Assembly (NCBI RefSeq): GCF_019774615.1
Contig: NZ_CP081497.1
Coordinates: forward strand, 1,550,001 to 1,614,000
Direction of reading: 5' to 3'
Length of the DNA: 64,000 nucleotides
Origin: Streptomyces sp. BHT-5-2
GTDB lineage: Bacteria; Actinomycetota; Actinomycetes; Streptomycetales; Streptomycetaceae
Notes under the pieces: model-generated
Told to the model about the DNA's origin: nothing
Seen by the model: only the letters and a program-made list of their open reading frames with translations
The model's database searches: none
Part shown: one piece after another, positions 1 through 8,441 of the stretch
Layout: every line of letters begins with the position of its first letter
Position numbering within the stretch: the first letter of the stretch is position 1
Position numbers and translations under genes: made by a program

Positions 1-35
1 CGTACAGCTCCGTCCTCCTCGATTGGGGAGGACCC

Positions 36-63
36 TAATGACGGCCTGCGACCAGCGTCATTA
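36..63. promoter_or_regulatory. Perfect 8-bp inverted repeat, candidate operator
   Basis: TAATGACG at 36-43 is repeated in inverted orientation as CGTCATTA at 56-63, with a 12-nt gap. The arms are unusually AT-rich for this DNA. The repeat lies just upstream of a promoter-like pair (TTACAT at 61-66 and CATAAC at 83-88, 16-nt spacer). A weaker hairpin (12-18 with 27-33) lies to its left. It could be the binding site of the response regulator encoded at 284, or belong to a gene left of the window. Seen directly; function inferred. Confidence 0.35.
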
Positions 64-283
64 CATCTGAGCGAGAATTGAGCATAACGATCCGGCCGCG
101 GACGGACACCCGGTGCGAAGGCGGGGGTGCCCCGCGAGGGGCGCGGTTACCGACGGTATGGCATCGGGGCGTACCGGGTGGGTAACGGATGGCGGCCCGG
201 AGGCGGCCGCCTCTTGACGGGCGGGCCGTCCATCGCCGTATATGCCCTGTGGCCCGCACGCACACCGGAAGAAGGGGGGCCGG

Positions 284-1027
284 ATGAGGCTGCTGCTCGT
301 CGAGGACGACGACCATGTCGCCGCGGCCCTGTCCGCGGTGCTGTCCCGGCACGGGCTGACCGTCGTGCACGCCCGCAGCGGCACGGAGGCGTTGCAGGCC
401 CTGCTGCCCGACGACGCCGAGCCGTTCGCCGTGGTGCTGCTCGACCTCGGACTGCCCGACCAGGACGGCTTCGAGGTGTGCGGCCGGATCCGCAAGGTCT
501 CCTCGACCCCGGTCATCATGGTCACCGCGCGCGCCGACATCCGCTCCCGGATACACGGCCTCAACCTCGGCGCCGACGACTACGTCGTCAAGCCCTACGA
601 CACCGGCGAACTGCTGGCCCGCATCCACGCGGTGAGCCGGCGCACCGGCGCCCCAGGGGGCGGCGGCGAGCAGCCGGCCGAGGAGAGCGAGCCGCGGGAG
701 CCGCTGCGGCTCGGGCCGCTCACCGTCGAACTCCCCACCCGCCAGGTGTCGGTGGGCGGCACGGTGGTCCCGCTCACCCGCAAGGAGTTCGACCTGCTGG
801 CCCTGCTCGCGCAGCGCCCCGGGGTGGTCTTCCGCCGCGAGCAGATCATCAGCGAGGTCTGGCGGACGAGTTGGGAGGGCACCGGCCGCACCCTGGAGGT
901 CCATGTCGCCTCGCTCCGCGCCAAACTGCGGATGCCGGCGCTGATCGAGACCGTCCGCGGCGTCGGCTACCGCCTGGTCGCCCCGGTCGGCGGCCCCGTC
1001 CCGGGCACCCGCCCGCCGGCCCCCTGA
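284..1027 (+). CDS. OmpR-family response regulator
   Basis: A 247-residue two-domain response regulator. The N-terminal receiver domain has the acidic triad start LLVEDDD, the phospho-acceptor Asp54 in LLDLGLPD, and the conserved Lys103 in VVKPYDTGE. The C-terminal winged helix (about residues 140-240) has the OmpR/PhoB pattern ending ETVRGVGYRL. The ATG at 284 is preferred because GAAGGGGG lies 6-13 nt upstream and the receiver begins at residue 2; an upstream in-frame ATG at 242 would add an unrelated tail. The partner kinase follows after 15 nt, so the two are almost certainly one transcript. The stimulus and regulon cannot be read from the sequence; the TAXI binding protein encoded convergently just beyond is a candidate target. 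Confidence 0.93.
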   Translation: MRLLLVEDDDHVAAALSAVLSRHGLTVVHARSGTEALQALLPDDAEPFAVVLLDLGLPDQDGFEVCGRIRKVSSTPVIMVTARADIRSRIHGLNLGADDYVVKPYDTGELLARIHAVSRRTGAPGGGGEQPAEESEPREPLRLGPLTVELPTRQVSVGGTVVPLTRKEFDLLALLAQRPGVVFRREQIISEVWRTSWEGTGRTLEVHVASLRAKLRMPALIETVRGVGYRLVAPVGGPVPGTRPPAP

Positions 1028-1042
1028 CGGGCTGCCCGGCCG

Positions 1043-2458
1043 GTGCGCACCCGACTCCTCCCGCTCCTCATCGTCCTGATGGCCGGTGTGCTGCTCGCGC
1101 TCGGCATCCCGCTCGGCGTGATCACCGCCGGGGTGGAGCAGCAGCGGGTGGTGGTCGACCGGATCGACGACGCCGCCCGGTTCGCCTCCCTCGCCCAGTT
1201 CGTCACCGCTCGCCCCGGGGCCGCCGACGGCGGCAAGACCCCCGAGGAGGACGAGCGGTTGGCCACCCTCCGGGCCGAACTCGCCCGCTACCAGGAGCTC
1301 TACGGCATCCGGGCCGGTGTCTTCTACCGCGACCGCACCCCGATGGCCGCCGCCCCACGGGATCTGGCGGTGCCCACCGGCGGCGAGGGCGCCCAGGCGT
1401 TCAGCGAGGCGCTGGCCGGCCGCCGCAGCCACGACCCGCACCAGATCTGGCCCTGGGACGACACCGGCCGGATACCGGTCGCCTCACCCGTCATCCGGGA
1501 CGGCGACGTGGTCGCCGTGGTCGTCACCGACTCGCCCACCGGGCGGATGCGTTCGCGCATCCTGCACGGCTGGGTGCTGATCGCGGCCGGCGAGTGCGCG
1601 GCCATGCTGGTCGCCGTCGCGGCGGCGTTCCGGCTCACCGGCTGGGTGCTGCGGCCGGTGCGGGTGCTCGACGCGGCCAGCCACGACATCGCCACCGGCC
1701 GGATGAACGCCCGGGTCGCCGCCACCGCCGGGCCGCCCGAACTCCGGCGGCTGGCCCGCTCGTTCAACGAGATGGCCGACCATGTCGAGGACGTCCTGGA
1801 GCAGCAGCGCGCCTTCGTCGCTGACGCCTCCCATCAGTTGCGCAACCCGCTCTCCGCGCTGCTGCTGCGGATCGAGCTGCTGGCCCTGGAACTCCCCGAC
1901 GGCAACGAGGAGATCGCCTCGGTCCGCACCGAGGGCAAACGGCTCGCCCGGGTCCTGGACGACCTCCTCGGCCTCGCGCTCGCCGAGCACACCGAGGCCG
2001 ACCTCCAGCTCACCGACGTGGCCGCGCTGGCCGCCGAACGCGTCGACGCCTGGCGCCCGCTGGCCCAGGACAAGGGCGTCCGCCTCGGCTATGAGGGCCT
2101 GCCCGCGGTCACCGGCTGGGCCGACCCGGTCGCCCTCTCCAGCGCCCTGGACGCGGTGGTCGACAACGCCCTGAAGTTCACCCCGGACGGGCAGCCGGTC
2201 ACGGTCGCGGTGGCCCCCGACGGCGAACGCGTCACGATCACCGTCGTCGACCGCGGCCCCGGGCTCGCCGAGGACGAACTGGCCCGGATCGGCGACCGGT
2301 TCTGGCGCAGCGGCCACCACCAGAACGTCTCCGGCTCCGGCCTCGGCCTGTCGATCACCCGTGCCCTGCTCGCCGCCGGCGGCGCGACCATCGCCTACGC
2401 GCCGCACCCGCCGCACGGCCTGAAGGTCACCGTCTCCGTGCCGCGCAGTGCACCGTGA
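1043..2458 (+). CDS. Membrane sensor histidine kinase
   Basis: A 471-residue kinase starting at GTG. It has a first membrane segment at about residues 5-27, an extracytoplasmic sensor of roughly 140 residues, a second membrane segment at about 175-197, a HAMP linker, and a HisKA domain with the phospho-acceptor His264 in DASHQLRNPLSALL. The ATPase domain follows with the N box (NALKFTPDG), G1 box (VVDRGPGL) and G2 box (GSGLGLSITRALL). This is the EnvZ/PhoR-type partner of the regulator at 284, in the same operon with 15 nt between them. The sensor domain has no motif I recognise, so the ligand is unknown. All catalytic boxes are intact. Confidence 0.93.
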   Translation: MRTRLLPLLIVLMAGVLLALGIPLGVITAGVEQQRVVVDRIDDAARFASLAQFVTARPGAADGGKTPEEDERLATLRAELARYQELYGIRAGVFYRDRTPMAAAPRDLAVPTGGEGAQAFSEALAGRRSHDPHQIWPWDDTGRIPVASPVIRDGDVVAVVVTDSPTGRMRSRILHGWVLIAAGECAAMLVAVAAAFRLTGWVLRPVRVLDAASHDIATGRMNARVAATAGPPELRRLARSFNEMADHVEDVLEQQRAFVADASHQLRNPLSALLLRIELLALELPDGNEEIASVRTEGKRLARVLDDLLGLALAEHTEADLQLTDVAALAAERVDAWRPLAQDKGVRLGYEGLPAVTGWADPVALSSALDAVVDNALKFTPDGQPVTVAVAPDGERVTITVVDRGPGLAEDELARIGDRFWRSGHHQNVSGSGLGLSITRALLAAGGATIAYAPHPPHGLKVTVSVPRSAP

Positions 2459-2503
2459 CCCGTGGGCCGCATTGCGCCCGGCACCGTCCGGGGCACTGCG
2501 ACA

Positions 2504-2549
2504 CATTGCACCGAGGCAATCACGCCATCGCCCCGCCCATTGCACCGAG
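2504..2549. repeat. 12-bp direct repeat between convergent genes
   Basis: CATTGCACCGAG occurs at 2504-2515 and again at 2538-2549, 34 bp apart, in the 129-nt gap between the kinase stop and the TAXI gene stop. No strong terminator hairpin is visible in this gap. It may be a remnant of slippage or a protein-binding pair. Confidence 0.4.
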
Positions 2550-2587
2550 TTGCTCGTCGCACCCGGGCAACCGACCGCATCCGCCGC

Positions 2588-3580
2588 TCACTGCTTCACC
2601 GAGAGGTAGTACTGCCGGGCCCCGGTGTGCAGCGGCAGCGGATCGGTGAACACCGCCGTCCGCAGGTCCACGTTCTGCGCGGCGTGCACCACGTGCCCGA
2701 TCGCGTCCCGGCTGTTGATGACCGTCCGGGTGATACCGAACGTCAGGGCCGCGTCCACCCGGTCCGTGGTCACCAGCAGGTTCGCCACCGCGATGGTCTT
2801 CACCGCCTGCCCGTCCTGGACCCGCGGATAGGCGTCGGCGGGCATCACCGCCGCCCGGTAGTAGCGCGTGCGCCGGCCCTGTTGGTGCAGTGCCGGAATC
2901 AGGTCGCCGAGCTGCACCAGCCGCACGGGGTACTCCCGCGCCAGCCGCTGCACCGCCAGCGTCGGCAGCCCGCCCGACCAGAAGAAGGCGTCCAGCTCGC
3001 CGCGCTCCAGCATCCCCGGCATCCGGTCGATGCCCACCCGCACCGGCACGATGCCGGTGTCGAAGTCCAGCCCCGCCGCCTCCATCAGCCGCCGGGTGAT
3101 CAGCTGGACCCCCGACCCGTCCGCGCCGACCCCCACCCGCAGCCCCCGCAGGTCGCGGGCCGACCGCACCGCGGAGCCCTTGGCCACCACCAGCTGCATG
3201 TAGTCGTCGTAGAGCCGGGCGCAGGCCCGCAGCCGGTCCGCGCCGGGCTCGTGCCGCGCCTGGTAGGCGGCCACCGCGTCCGCCGTGGCGATGGTGAAAT
3301 CGGCCCGCCCGGTGGCCAGTTGGCGCAGATTGTCGATCGAGCCCTCGCTGCGCCGGAGCCGCAGGTCGACCCCGGGCAGATCCCGTGCGAGATCCTCCTT
3401 CAGCAGCTCCCCGTAGCGCGCGTACACCCCGGTCGGCACGCCGGTCGCCAGCGTCACCCGCCCCTGGGGCGCCGAGGCCCCGCCCGGCCGCACGCACCAC
3501 AGCGCCAGCCCGACGAGGGCCAGCGCCGCGGCAGCCGCGGTCAGCGCCCGGCCGCGGCCGGAACGGGGGAGTATCGCCAT
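2588..3580 (-). CDS. TAXI-family TRAP transporter substrate-binding protein
   Basis: A 330-residue exported protein. Residues 1-30 are a positively charged start plus one hydrophobic segment (signal peptide or anchor). The mature part opens with TLATGVPTGVYARYG and continues with EGSIDNLRQLATGRADFTIA, the ligand-fold signature of TAXI solute receptors (TIGR02122). These proteins bind small organic acids or amino acids and deliver them to a fused TRAP permease. No TRAP membrane subunit lies in this window, so the receptor is an orphan here. It faces the two-component pair at 284-2458 tail to tail. In other bacteria binding proteins can sit beside sensor kinases as ligand-presenting partners; that role here is inference. 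Confidence 0.85.
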   Translation of the reverse strand: MAILPRSGRGRALTAAAAALALVGLALWCVRPGGASAPQGRVTLATGVPTGVYARYGELLKEDLARDLPGVDLRLRRSEGSIDNLRQLATGRADFTIATADAVAAYQARHEPGADRLRACARLYDDYMQLVVAKGSAVRSARDLRGLRVGVGADGSGVQLITRRLMEAAGLDFDTGIVPVRVGIDRMPGMLERGELDAFFWSGGLPTLAVQRLAREYPVRLVQLGDLIPALHQQGRRTRYYRAAVMPADAYPRVQDGQAVKTIAVANLLVTTDRVDAALTFGITRTVINSRDAIGHVVHAAQNVDLRTAVFTDPLPLHTGARQYYLSVKQ

Positions 3581-3628
3581 GGGCGGGATCCTGCCAGCCC
3601 CGCCGGGCCCGCGGGAGGGGCCGGAAGG

Positions 3629-4567
3629 TCACGTCTCGGCAGCCGTCCGGACACCGTCCCTGCCCGCTGTTCCCAGGGCCCTGCGCAGGCGCCCCAGCAG
3701 CGCCCGGGCCGCCGGGCCGGCCGGTCCGTCCGCCCGCCAGGCCAGCGCGATCCGGCCACGCGGCCGCGCCCCGCGGAACTCCAGCGTCCGCAGCCCGCCG
3801 GTCGTCGCCGCGGCGGCCGCCGGGACCACCGCCACACCCAGCCCGCGGGCCGCCAGCCCGGCCAGCAGTTTCGGCGCGGCCGCCTCGAAGGCGATCCGCG
3901 GGCGGAAGCCGGCGTCGGCGCAGACCCGTTCCAGCACCGCGCGGATCCCGGTCCCGCGCGGCAGGCTGATCAGCGGCAGGTCGCGCAGCGCCGTCAACGG
4001 GACCTGCCCGCCGGCCGCGGCGGCCAGCAGCGGACTGCCCGGCGCGACCGCCGCGACCAGCGGTTCGTCCACCACGATCTGGAACGACAGCCCCGCCGGC
4101 GGCTCCTCCTCGGCGGTCCCGAGCAGCGCCACGTCCAGCTCGCCGCACTGCAACGCGGCCAGCATCCGCTCCGAGCTGTCCTCGGTGAGCGCGATGTCCA
4201 CCTGCGGGTGGGCGTCGTGGAAGTCCGCCAGCAGCGACACCGCCTCCTCCTCCCGCACCGGGTCGGCGCCCGACACCAGCCCGAGGGTGACCTGGCCGCG
4301 CAGCAGCCCGGTGAACTCCGCCACGGTCTCCCGCACGCCCTCGACGGCCGCCAGCGCCGCCCGCGCGTACGGCAGCACGGCCGCCCCCACCTCCGTCGGC
4401 GTCACCGACCGGCCGGAGCGGTCCAGCAGCGGTTGCCCCAGCTCCCGTTCGAGCTGCCTCACCTGCGCGCTGATACCCGGCTGGGCCAGATGGAGACGCG
4501 CCGCGGCCCGGGTGAAGCTGGCCTCCTCGGCCACCGCGACGAAGTACTGGAGCTGCCGAAGTTCCAT
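3629..4567 (-). CDS. LysR-family transcriptional regulator
   Basis: A 312-residue regulator. The N-terminal winged helix (residues 1-60) starts MELRQLQYFVAVAEE and includes FTRAAARLHLAQPGISAQVR, a standard LysR helix-turn-helix. The remaining 230 residues form the two-lobed effector domain. The ATG at 4567 is chosen because the family begins directly with the HTH; one upstream ATG at 4576 would add three residues. It is transcribed divergently from the isomerase-fold gene at 4677, and LysR proteins commonly regulate the divergent neighbour. The TAXI gene 48 nt downstream is an alternative partner on the same strand. The effector is unknown. Confidence 0.92.
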   Translation of the reverse strand: MELRQLQYFVAVAEEASFTRAAARLHLAQPGISAQVRQLERELGQPLLDRSGRSVTPTEVGAAVLPYARAALAAVEGVRETVAEFTGLLRGQVTLGLVSGADPVREEEAVSLLADFHDAHPQVDIALTEDSSERMLAALQCGELDVALLGTAEEEPPAGLSFQIVVDEPLVAAVAPGSPLLAAAAGGQVPLTALRDLPLISLPRGTGIRAVLERVCADAGFRPRIAFEAAAPKLLAGLAARGLGVAVVPAAAAATTGGLRTLEFRGARPRGRIALAWRADGPAGPAARALLGRLRRALGTAGRDGVRTAAET

Positions 4568-4676
4568 AACGAACAATTCTAGGTACCAGCACTACAAAGT
4601 CTTGGACTTATGGCCGCGCCGTCAAGATCCTGGAACCGGACCGTCCATCGGGACGGGCCGGACACGGGGAGCAACC

Positions 4677-5294
4677 ATGGACATCCGCGCCGCCATCGCC
4701 GTCGAACGCCGCGAGCTGGCCGACATGTTGGACGCCCTGACGCCCGAACAGTGGGACGCGCCCTCGCTGTGCGCCGGCTGGCGGGTCCGCGAGGTGGCGG
4801 CCCACATGTCGCTGGGCTTCCGGTACTCCCTGCCCAAGGTCGCCGCCGAGCTGGTCAGGGCCCGCGGCAGCCTGCACCGGATGACCGACCGGTGCGCCCG
4901 CAGGGACGCCGCCGCCCTCCCGCCCGCCGCCCTCGCCGCGGCCCTGCGGGACAACGCCCACCACCCCTGGACCCCGCCGGTCGGCGGCCCGGCGTCGGCC
5001 CTGGGCCACGACGTCGTGCACGGCCTCGACATCGCCGTACCGCTCGGCCTGGACCGCCGCGTCCCCGAGGACCGGCTGCGGATCCTGCTCGCCGGCATCA
5101 CCACCCGGAGCGCCAGGTTCTTCGGGGCGGCCCTAGACGGGGTCGCCCTGCACGCCGACGACCTCGACTGGTCCTTCGGCACCGGCGCCCCGCTGCGCGG
5201 CACCGCCCAGGATCTCCTCCTGGTCGCCTTCGGCCGGAAGCTCCCGCCGGGCCGGCTGCACGGCGAGCCGCGGGCCCGCTTCGCCGCGGCCTGA
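4677..5294 (+). CDS. Mycothiol-dependent maleylpyruvate isomerase-fold protein (DinB-like)
   Basis: A 205-residue protein of the TIGR03083 / MDMPI_N family, a DinB-like four-helix bundle that uses mycothiol and a divalent metal. The start MDIRAAIAVERRELADMLDAL and the segment WDAPSLCAGWRVREVAAHM are typical; the His of VAAHM, with later His residues (HDVVHGLD), would form the metal site. Family members isomerise maleylpyruvate or conjugate mycothiol, but most actinobacterial paralogues have no defined substrate. GGGGAG at 4666-4671 supports the ATG at 4677. The divergent LysR gene is the likely regulator. The sequence assigns the family, not the reaction. Confidence 0.82.
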   Translation: MDIRAAIAVERRELADMLDALTPEQWDAPSLCAGWRVREVAAHMSLGFRYSLPKVAAELVRARGSLHRMTDRCARRDAAALPPAALAAALRDNAHHPWTPPVGGPASALGHDVVHGLDIAVPLGLDRRVPEDRLRILLAGITTRSARFFGAALDGVALHADDLDWSFGTGAPLRGTAQDLLLVAFGRKLPPGRLHGEPRARFAAA

Positions 5295-5370
5295 GCCCGC
5301 GCCCGCCGCCGTGTCGCCGCCCACGAGGACGGCCGCCGGAGCCCCCCGCCGGAGCCCGTACCCTGGACGG

Positions 5371-6897
5371 GTGAGCGGTAACGACGTGGCCGGGGGAGCA
5401 GGGGCCGAAGTGAAAACGTACGAGGTGCGCACCTACGGGTGCCAGATGAACGTCCATGACTCCGAGCGGCTCTCGGGCCTCTTGGAGGACGCGGGCTACG
5501 TACGGGCCCCGGAGGGCACCGGCGAGGGCGAGGCCGACGTCGTCGTCTTCAACACCTGCGCGGTGCGCGAGAACGCCGACAACCGGCTGTACGGCAACCT
5601 CGGCCGGCTCGCGCCGGTCAAGGCCCGGCGCCCCGGCATGCAGATCGCGGTCGGCGGCTGCCTGGCCCAGAAGGACCGCGACACCATCGTCAAGAAGGCG
5701 CCCTGGGTGGACGTCGTCTTCGGCACGCACAACATCGGCAAGCTGCCGGTCCTCCTGGAGCGCGCCCGCGTCCAGGAGGAGGCGCAGGTCGAGATCGCCG
5801 AGTCGCTGGAGGCGTTCCCCTCGACGCTGCCGACCCGCCGCGAGAGCGCCTACGCGGCCTGGGTCTCCATCTCCGTCGGCTGCAACAACACCTGCACCTT
5901 CTGCATCGTCCCGGCGCTGCGCGGCAAGGAGAAGGACCGCCGGCCCGGCGACATCCTCGCCGAGGTCGAGGCCCTGGTCGCCGAGGGCGTCTCCGAAATC
6001 ACCCTGCTCGGCCAGAACGTCAACGCCTACGGCTCCGACATCGGCGACCGCGAGGCGTTCAGCAAGCTGCTGCGCGCCTGCGGGAAGATCGAGGGACTGG
6101 AGCGGGTCCGCTTCACCTCCCCGCACCCGCGCGACTTCACCGACGACGTGATCGCGGCGATGGCCGAGACGCCCAACGTGATGCCGCAGCTCCACATGCC
6201 GCTGCAGTCCGGCTCCGACCCCGTCCTGAAGGCGATGCGCCGCTCCTACCGCCAGGAGCGCTACCTCGGCATCATCGAGAAGGTCCGCGCCGCCATCCCG
6301 CACGCGGCGATCACCACCGACATCATCGTCGGCTTCCCCGGCGAGACCGAGGAGGACTTCGAGCAGACCCTGCACGTCGTCCGCGAGTCCCGGTTCGCCC
6401 AGGCGTTCACCTTCCAGTACTCCAAGCGGCCCGGCACCCCGGCCGCGGAGATGGACGGGCAGATCCCCAAGGAGGTCGTGCAGGCCCGCTACGAGCGCCT
6501 GGTCGCCCTCCAGGAGGAGATCTCCTGGGCGGAGAACAAGAAGCAGGTCGGCCGCACCCTGGAGCTGATGGTCGCCGAGGGCGAGGGCCGCAAGGACGAC
6601 GCCACCCACCGGCTCTCCGGCCGCGCCGCCGACAACCGCCTGGTCCACTTCACCAAGCCGGACGAGCCGGTGCGCCCCGGCGACGTGGTCTCCGTCGAGG
6701 TCACCTACGCCGCCCCGCACCACCTCCTCGCCGAGGGCCCCGTGCTCGGCGTGCGCCGCACCCGTGCCGGCGACGCCTGGGAGAAGCGCACCGCCGCCGA
6801 GGCCGCCAAGCCGGCCGGCGTCATGCTGGGCCTGCCGAAGATCGGCGTCCCCGAGCCGCTGCCGGCCGCCGCCGCGCCCGGCTGCGGCTGCGACTGA
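5371..6897 (+). CDS. miaB: tRNA-2-methylthio-N6-dimethylallyladenosine synthase
   Basis: A 508-residue methylthiotransferase that adds the 2-methylthio group to i6A37 of tRNAs reading codons that begin with U. The N-terminal UPF0004 domain carries three cluster cysteines (Cys24 in TYGCQMN, Cys63 in FNTCAVREN, Cys97 in GGCLAQK). The radical-SAM core has Cys171, Cys175 and Cys178 in GCNNTCTFC, and a TRAM RNA-binding domain closes the protein. GTG at 5371 gives the usual length; a GTG at 5410 has a better ribosome site (GGGGGAG at 5392-5398) and would drop 13 poorly conserved residues. It acts after MiaA, encoded at 8442 in the same direction. Confidence 0.97.
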   Translation: MSGNDVAGGAGAEVKTYEVRTYGCQMNVHDSERLSGLLEDAGYVRAPEGTGEGEADVVVFNTCAVRENADNRLYGNLGRLAPVKARRPGMQIAVGGCLAQKDRDTIVKKAPWVDVVFGTHNIGKLPVLLERARVQEEAQVEIAESLEAFPSTLPTRRESAYAAWVSISVGCNNTCTFCIVPALRGKEKDRRPGDILAEVEALVAEGVSEITLLGQNVNAYGSDIGDREAFSKLLRACGKIEGLERVRFTSPHPRDFTDDVIAAMAETPNVMPQLHMPLQSGSDPVLKAMRRSYRQERYLGIIEKVRAAIPHAAITTDIIVGFPGETEEDFEQTLHVVRESRFAQAFTFQYSKRPGTPAAEMDGQIPKEVVQARYERLVALQEEISWAENKKQVGRTLELMVAEGEGRKDDATHRLSGRAADNRLVHFTKPDEPVRPGDVVSVEVTYAAPHHLLAEGPVLGVRRTRAGDAWEKRTAAEAAKPAGVMLGLPKIGVPEPLPAAAAPGCGCD

Positions 6898-6955
6898 CCG
6901 GCGGCCCCCTCCGGCCCGCGGACCCGCGCCGCGGACCTGGGGTTACGCTGCGTGC

Positions 6956-7681
6956 ATGCTCGTTGCCGCCGCCATCTGCCCCTGTCCGCCGCTGCTGGTC
7001 CCCGAGGTCGCCGCGGGCGCCGCACCGGAGCTGGACCCGGTGCGCGCCGCCTGCCTGGACGCGATCGGGGTGCTCGCCGCGGCCCGCCCCGACCGGCTGC
7101 TCGTCCTCGGCCCGGCCGACGGGTCCGGCGAGGGACGGTATCCGCAGGGCGCCCGCGGCTCGTTCCGCGGCTTCGGGGTGGACCTCGACGTGACGCTGGG
7201 CGTCGCGGGACCGGAGCCGTCGGAGTCCGCGGCCGGGCCGCAGCTGCCGCCGTCGCTGGCCGTCGGCGCCTGGCTGCTGTCCCGTACGGCCTGGGCCGAC
7301 GCGCCCGTGGAAGGGCTGGCGGTGGACGAGCGGCTGCCCGGCGACCGCTGCCGGGCACACGGCCGCGAACTGGCCGGATCCGCGCCCCGGGTGGCGCTGC
7401 TGGTGCTCGGCGACGGCAGCGCCCGCCGCTCGGTCAAGGCGCCCGGATACTTCGACGAGCGGGCCGAGCCGTTCGACGCCGCCGCGGCCCGCGCCCTGGG
7501 GGCCGCCGACACCGCCGCCCTGGCCGCCCTGGACGAGCGGCTCGCCGCCGATCTGCTGGTGTCCGGCCGGGCCTGCTGGCAGACCCTGGCGGGCGCCGCC
7601 GAGGGCGCCGGGCTGCGCGGCCAACTGCTGCGCGAGGAGGCCCCGTACGGCGTCGGCTACGCCGTGGCGGCCTGGACGTAG
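6956..7681 (+). CDS. LigB-like class III extradiol dioxygenase-fold protein
   Basis: A 241-residue protein that opens MLVAAAICPCPPLLVPEVA, the start typical of the actinobacterial class III extradiol ring-cleavage dioxygenase subunit B-like family. It has an alpha/beta LigB fold with alternating hydrophobic strands such as RLLVLGPADG and RVALLVLGDGS. True LigB enzymes bind Fe(II) through two His and a Glu; the His content here is low (one in CRAHGREL), so ring cleavage is doubtful. It lies between miaB and miaA in the same orientation, 58 nt after miaB, a conserved placement in streptomycetes as I recall it. Function is unassigned. Confidence 0.75.
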   Translation: MLVAAAICPCPPLLVPEVAAGAAPELDPVRAACLDAIGVLAAARPDRLLVLGPADGSGEGRYPQGARGSFRGFGVDLDVTLGVAGPEPSESAAGPQLPPSLAVGAWLLSRTAWADAPVEGLAVDERLPGDRCRAHGRELAGSAPRVALLVLGDGSARRSVKAPGYFDERAEPFDAAAARALGAADTAALAALDERLAADLLVSGRACWQTLAGAAEGAGLRGQLLREEAPYGVGYAVAAWT

Positions 7682-7801
7682 TCCCGCCTCAGGACGCGGC
7701 CCCGCGCCACCGGGCGCCGCGTACCGCCGGACATGCCGCGGCGCGGCGGGCCCGGGAAGCCGTGGCACCCCGCGTCCGCCGCGCCGCCGCCGGTGGGCCG
7801 G

Positions 7802-8260
7802 TTACTTCCGTGCGCCGTCCCCGGCGTCGCTGTCCACCGCCCGCTCCGCGCCCTGCTGCCGCGGGATGCCGGCGGCGGCGTCCGCGGCCGGTGCCGCGGC
7901 GGGCTCCGGCCCCGGGTCGTCGCCCGCGGCCGCCTCCGCCGTCGCGTCGTCCGGCTGCGCGGGGCCCGGCTCCGCCCCTTCGGCGGCCTCCCCGGCGCTC
8001 GCCGTCGCGCCCTCCACCGCCGCTTCCTCGGTCGTGGCCGCAGCCCCGTCCACCGGCGCCTTCTCCTCTTCCGTCGCCTCTTCCGCCGCCGTGGACCCCG
8101 CGTCGGACTCCGTCGCCCGCGACGCCGCCTCCGACGCCTCCGGGGCGGCCTCCTCGCCCGTCTCCGGCACCTCCTCCGCCGCAGGCTCCGCCACCGCCGC
8201 GGCGGCACTCTCCTCCGCCACGTCGGACTTGCGCCGACGGAACCGCGAAAACACGCCCAT
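7802..8260 (-). CDS. Ala/Glu-rich acidic low-complexity protein
   Basis: A 152-residue protein with a short basic head (MGVFSRFRRRKSDVAEES) followed by a tail almost entirely of Ala, Glu, Pro, Asp, Gly and Thr. No fold or catalytic motif is visible; the tail should be disordered and strongly acidic. The basic, amphipathic head resembles a membrane- or nucleic-acid-contacting tag. It is encoded opposite to miaB and miaA, in the gap between the LigB-like gene and miaA, with a start only 181 nt from miaA. I recall similar short proteins at this position in other streptomycetes, which argues for a real gene, but function is unknown. Confidence 0.65.
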   Translation of the reverse strand: MGVFSRFRRRKSDVAEESAAAAVAEPAAEEVPETGEEAAPEASEAASRATESDAGSTAAEEATEEEKAPVDGAAATTEEAAVEGATASAGEAAEGAEPGPAQPDDATAEAAAGDDPGPEPAAAPAADAAAGIPRQQGAERAVDSDAGDGARK

Positions 8261-8441
8261 AACTGCTCCTACACTCCTCTTGTGGGCGAAATCCCTCGTC
8301 GCCCGGAGCGTCCGCTTGCGCCGCCCGACGGGCCCCGGCAGCGCACCGGCGTTCGGGATCTCGCAACAGGCAACGAGGTCATCGGTGCCCCGTCACGTCG
8401 CTCGTTCGAGATGGCACCGTGAGGTTTGCGAGACTGACGGG

